A stretch of DNA of 64,000 nt, taken from contig JAKQNR010000007.1 of the NCBI GenBank assembly GCA_029565685.1, positions 1 through 64,000 on the forward strand, given 5' to 3'. Positions 61,587 through 64,000 of the stretch are shown here, one piece after another; positions within the stretch are counted from its first letter, which is position 1; every line of letters begins with the position of its first letter. The translations under genes and the position numbers were made by a program. The notes beneath the pieces are model-generated. The model searched no databases, was not told the origin of the DNA, and saw only the letters and a program-made list of their open reading frames with translations. The DNA is from a bacterium. Lineage in GTDB: Bacteria > Zhuqueibacterota > Zhuqueibacteria > Residuimicrobiales > Residuimicrobiaceae.

Positions 61587-61967
61587 TGCATACAGCGAAT
61601 CAGCGGCGGAATGCGCCGGGTGATTCCAGTCGGTCGCTTGCGCTCAGCCTCTTTGCTGTGCCTCCGCATTCCAATGATATTGGCTGCCTTCTCCTGTTCC
61701 AGGACAAGTACAGCGTCGACGTTTTTGCCGGTTATAGAGGTGGACTGAAGGGAAGCAGCGATCTCATCGATCAATCGATAGGGCTTTGAGCAGGCTTCAC
61801 TAATGTCAAGCGCTCACAGACCATGCCGCTTTTTTGCAGAGGAGCGTGCCGAGAGACTGTCATGCACGCATTGTCAAGAAGAGATGACTGGCCAGGCCGA
61901 CGGAATGGTTCAGTTTACATAAACCACTCTAAATAAAAATTTCCTGCGACCGGATCTTTAGGTTTTT
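61587..61967. other. Convergent intergenic region
   Basis: Short frames on both strands (61583-61789 plus, 61454-61774 minus) show no receiver domain or other family. The stretch separates the kinase from the minus-strand membrane protein. No terminator with a T run was identified. Confidence 0.35.
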
Positions 61968-62903
61968 TCACCATGCACGCCAGGCTATCAAGAGCTGAAA
62001 TCCCACCAGGACAGCCAGAACGATTCCAAGAAAAGTCCGTTGTGCCCGAAGGGCTGCCTTGGCTGCAGCGGCATCGCCGGGCAACAGAGCAAACAGACGC
62101 CCTCCCGTCTCCCTTGGCGGGGCGAAAAGGCTTCTGTCCGCCGCTGAGTACAATCCGTAAGCACAGACCGTCTCGCCCGGTCGGACAACGACTTCGTCGA
62201 GCATCCACCCATCAAGATTCGGTCCTGGATTCTCTCGCTTGTCTTCTCTGACTGTTACCGGCGCCGATCCGCCTTTCCGGCCTTCGGCCGTGGAATCCGC
62301 CTTTTGTCTCAAGAACGCATCCTCAAAGACCGTGCTGTTAATGTACGCCTGGGCTCTATCACGGGAAGCGTCATCAGACAGTGTGCTCCTGGGCGCCTGA
62401 AGAACCGGCATCCCCTGGATGCGCACGCCGCCGCTTGCAGTTCTGATCTCACAGGGGACCATCGCACGGCCGGTGTACGCGGTGATAAGGTGCCGGTTTC
62501 GTGAGTACCGCCTCGAGGGTTCCGGCCCGGCTGTCCGGCGCTCAAAACGCGTGATCCAATATTGATAGGCAACAGCCGCCTGCCCCGAGAACGGCGCTGT
62601 AAGCGCCCCTTGGGGCGTCAGGGGCTGAATAGTTCCTACCGCCGCCGTCCACTTTCCATCCACGGGCTCCCGCTTCTGGACAGCATGATCCAGGGCCTCC
62701 TCGTTTTCGCTGTAGAACAGGCCGCGTATCGCCCAGATGGTCGCCAGACTGAGAGAACCGCACAATAGCGAAAAGAAGACAGCTTCATGTCTTGCCCTGG
62801 ATGTAAAAAACACATACCAGCCCACACAGAACACGAGCAACAGTGCCAGCCAAAGCCACTTGCCGGCGCTGTGTCTTGAGCGTTCATGCTTCCAGTTCTT
62901 CAT
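61968..62903 (-). CDS. GIDE-domain (E3 ubiquitin ligase-like) membrane protein
   Basis: This 311-residue protein is read from the ATG at 62903; another ATG lies 10 codons upstream. It has two N-terminal helices (about 16-35 and 43-60) and one C-terminal helix (about 290-310). Between them is a GIDE-like domain: KWTAAVGTIQPLTPQGALTAPFSGQAAVAYQYWI, then LDGWMLDEVVVRPGETVCAYGLYS. The length and layout fit bacterial homologues of the MULAN/GIDE membrane domain, which lack a RING finger. Its function in bacteria is unknown. Confidence 0.7.
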   Translation of the reverse strand: MKNWKHERSRHSAGKWLWLALLLVFCVGWYVFFTSRARHEAVFFSLLCGSLSLATIWAIRGLFYSENEEALDHAVQKREPVDGKWTAAVGTIQPLTPQGALTAPFSGQAAVAYQYWITRFERRTAGPEPSRRYSRNRHLITAYTGRAMVPCEIRTASGGVRIQGMPVLQAPRSTLSDDASRDRAQAYINSTVFEDAFLRQKADSTAEGRKGGSAPVTVREDKRENPGPNLDGWMLDEVVVRPGETVCAYGLYSAADRSLFAPPRETGGRLFALLPGDAAAAKAALRAQRTFLGIVLAVLVGFQLLIAWRAW

Positions 62904-63047
62904 CTTTTCTTTCTTCCGCCTCACTTTTTGCACAGCAGGGATATATTACAGCCGAACGCATGCGCTTCGTCTCTTGCAACTATAACTAACCGGTTCAAAA
63001 ACAGGAGCCAGTGCCGTGAAACGCATAAAAGCGCTGATGATTCGGCA

Positions 63048-64000
63048 TCACCTCAACAGCAGGACCTTGTGTGTCACTGCAAACCCTTTCGATTTCATTC
63101 TGATATAATAAATGCCTGAAGGCGCCTGGCGGCCGCGATGATCAACGCCCGTCCAGACGACCCGATGTCTTCCGGCTTCCCGGTTGCCACAATACAACCC
63201 AGCCACAACTTTCCCCAGTAGATTGACAACGTCGATGTCGACCTCTTCAGCCCGAGCAAGCGCATATTCGATGGTCGTGCAGCTGTTGAATGGATTCGGA
63301 TGGTTGGCCAGCAGTGCGAATTCAACCGGAGCGGAGCCAGCCTGCCCCTGCGCAACCCGCGTCGGTGGGTCGAAGCGGAGGATATAGAGTCCGGTCTCGC
63401 GGTCCAAGGTGTAGATCAGGCTGTTATGCACAGCGATGTCATAGACGTCGCCGCCAGTGATGTAACAGCCGATCCGTTGCGGCGCCTGCGGATGTGAGAT
63501 GTCAAAAACAACGGCGCCGCCTGTTCCAGCGGCGACGAAGGCATAATTCCCGGCCAATTCGATCTGCCAGGCAAAGCCAGAGGAGCGGCAGTCGCCGATC
63601 CTTTGCGGATTGCTGATATCGGTAATGTCATAGCTGTGGATCGAATCGCCGCCGGCAATAAAAAGCGTGTGCTCACGAACCGCTGATCCCATGGTATGGG
63701 TGGAAGCCCTGATGCGCGCGATCAAAGCCGGATTCGCCGGATCGGCCACCTGAACGATACACAGGCCGCTGTCTTCGTCTGCGACGAAGGCATAGGGGCT
63801 TTGCACAGTGACATCGATGGCCTTGCCCGGAGTATCAAAACCACCAACCTCCACCGGCGCCAGCGGGTTGGCGACATCCATAATGCGCAGACCTCTCGTG
63901 TAATCCGCCATATAGGCATAATGGCCCTCCACAGCGAGGCCCTGGCACCAATCGAAATAATTCATCGTTGCAGTCAGCACCGGCTGGGCCGGCGTGGAGA
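63048..64000 (-). CDS. Secreted LVIVD-repeat protein with T9SS sorting domain (5' end beyond window)
   Basis: The frame is open from the right edge of the window to a stop at 63048. The visible 317 residues hold repeated ~40-residue LVIVD/beta-propeller blades (AYMADYTRGLRIMDVANPLAP, AFVADEDSGLCIVQVADPANPA, AFVAAGTGGAVVFDISHPQAP). The last ~85 residues (FALLANHPNPFNSCTTIEYAL to HKVLLLR) are a type IX secretion sorting domain. LVIVD repeats occur in surface proteins; their ligand is unknown. The N-terminus and signal peptide lie outside the window. Confidence 0.85.
   Translation of the reverse strand, partial: STPAQPVLTATMNYFDWCQGLAVEGHYAYMADYTRGLRIMDVANPLAPVEVGGFDTPGKAIDVTVQSPYAFVADEDSGLCIVQVADPANPALIARIRASTHTMGSAVREHTLFIAGGDSIHSYDITDISNPQRIGDCRSSGFAWQIELAGNYAFVAAGTGGAVVFDISHPQAPQRIGCYITGGDVYDIAVHNSLIYTLDRETGLYILRFDPPTRVAQGQAGSAPVEFALLANHPNPFNSCTTIEYALARAEEVDIDVVNLLGKVVAGLYCGNREAGRHRVVWTGVDHRGRQAPSGIYYIRMKSKGFAVTHKVLLLR

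Noticed and set aside
1..64000. CRISPR arrays, rRNA and tRNA genes
   Set aside because: No regularly spaced repeats, rRNA signatures or tRNA cloverleaf could be recognised by eye; a tRNAscan/Infernal run would settle it.

Overview
The window is bacterial, mostly GC-rich, gene-dense DNA with no rRNA, tRNA or CRISPR array that I could recognise. Two secreted proteins (ending at 21940 and at 63048) finish in the NPNPFN-type C-terminal sorting domain used by type IX secretion. This points to the FCB superphylum. Together with the anaerobe-type genes and pectin-degrading enzymes it suggests a candidate lineage such as KSB1 or Calditrichota (inference).

Layout. 1-803: C-terminal part of a glycosidase-like propeller protein. 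858-4175 (minus): an outer-membrane barrel, a metal-binding lipoprotein-like protein and an ABC permease, which look like zinc/manganese uptake without a local ATPase gene. 4267-13896 (minus): a long operon-like array of two MinD/ferredoxin ATPases, an IscU-like scaffold, three NifX/NifB-like proteins, a methyltransferase, a DUF89 protein, a ferritin-like protein, FmdB and DUF5320 proteins and an MBL hydrolase. It is headed by a sigma54 enhancer-binding protein, a near-consensus -24/-12 promoter and a candidate enhancer site. It resembles an enlarged relative of the ORP (orange protein) loci of Desulfovibrio. 14260-17827 (minus): related redox genes (radical SAM protein, CoA-disulfide-reductase-like flavoprotein, TrmO, a fourth NifX-like protein and a ferredoxin remnant). 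18314-30665 (plus): housekeeping and secreted proteins (Psd, PHP/T9SS protein, YaiI, ATL, PI-PLC-like, TPR, M28 peptidase, Smr, HrpB).

30.8-48.4 kb is an accessory, lower-GC island with decayed genes at its edges: a GxxExxY pseudogene, a deleted copy of the sugar transporter, an IS630 remnant and a BKACE remnant. Its core (33550-41280, plus) is a compact biosynthetic operon: carrier protein, acyl-CoA dehydrogenase, Cys-rich protein, bicupin, stand-alone adenylation enzyme, GNAT, VOC protein, FkbH-like glyceryl-ACP enzyme and a second carrier protein. Flanking minus-strand genes are a MiaB/RimO-like radical SAM enzyme, a membrane protein resembling glycosyltransferases, an FkbM methyltransferase and a second GNAT. 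The set could build an unusual carrier-bound acyl or aminoacyl group, perhaps for a glycan or small molecule. I do not recognise the product.

48.4-58.9 kb: a sugar/H+ symporter; an SPFH protein plus Arc-type repressor operon whose promoter carries a perfect 26-bp palindrome; and a plant-polysaccharide locus (GH29 fucosidase, unknown lipoprotein, and an FGE-like domain fused to a PL11 rhamnogalacturonan lyase). 59-64 kb: a small secreted protein, a PAS histidine kinase, a GIDE-like membrane protein and the C-terminal part of a T9SS-exported LVIVD-repeat protein that runs off the window.
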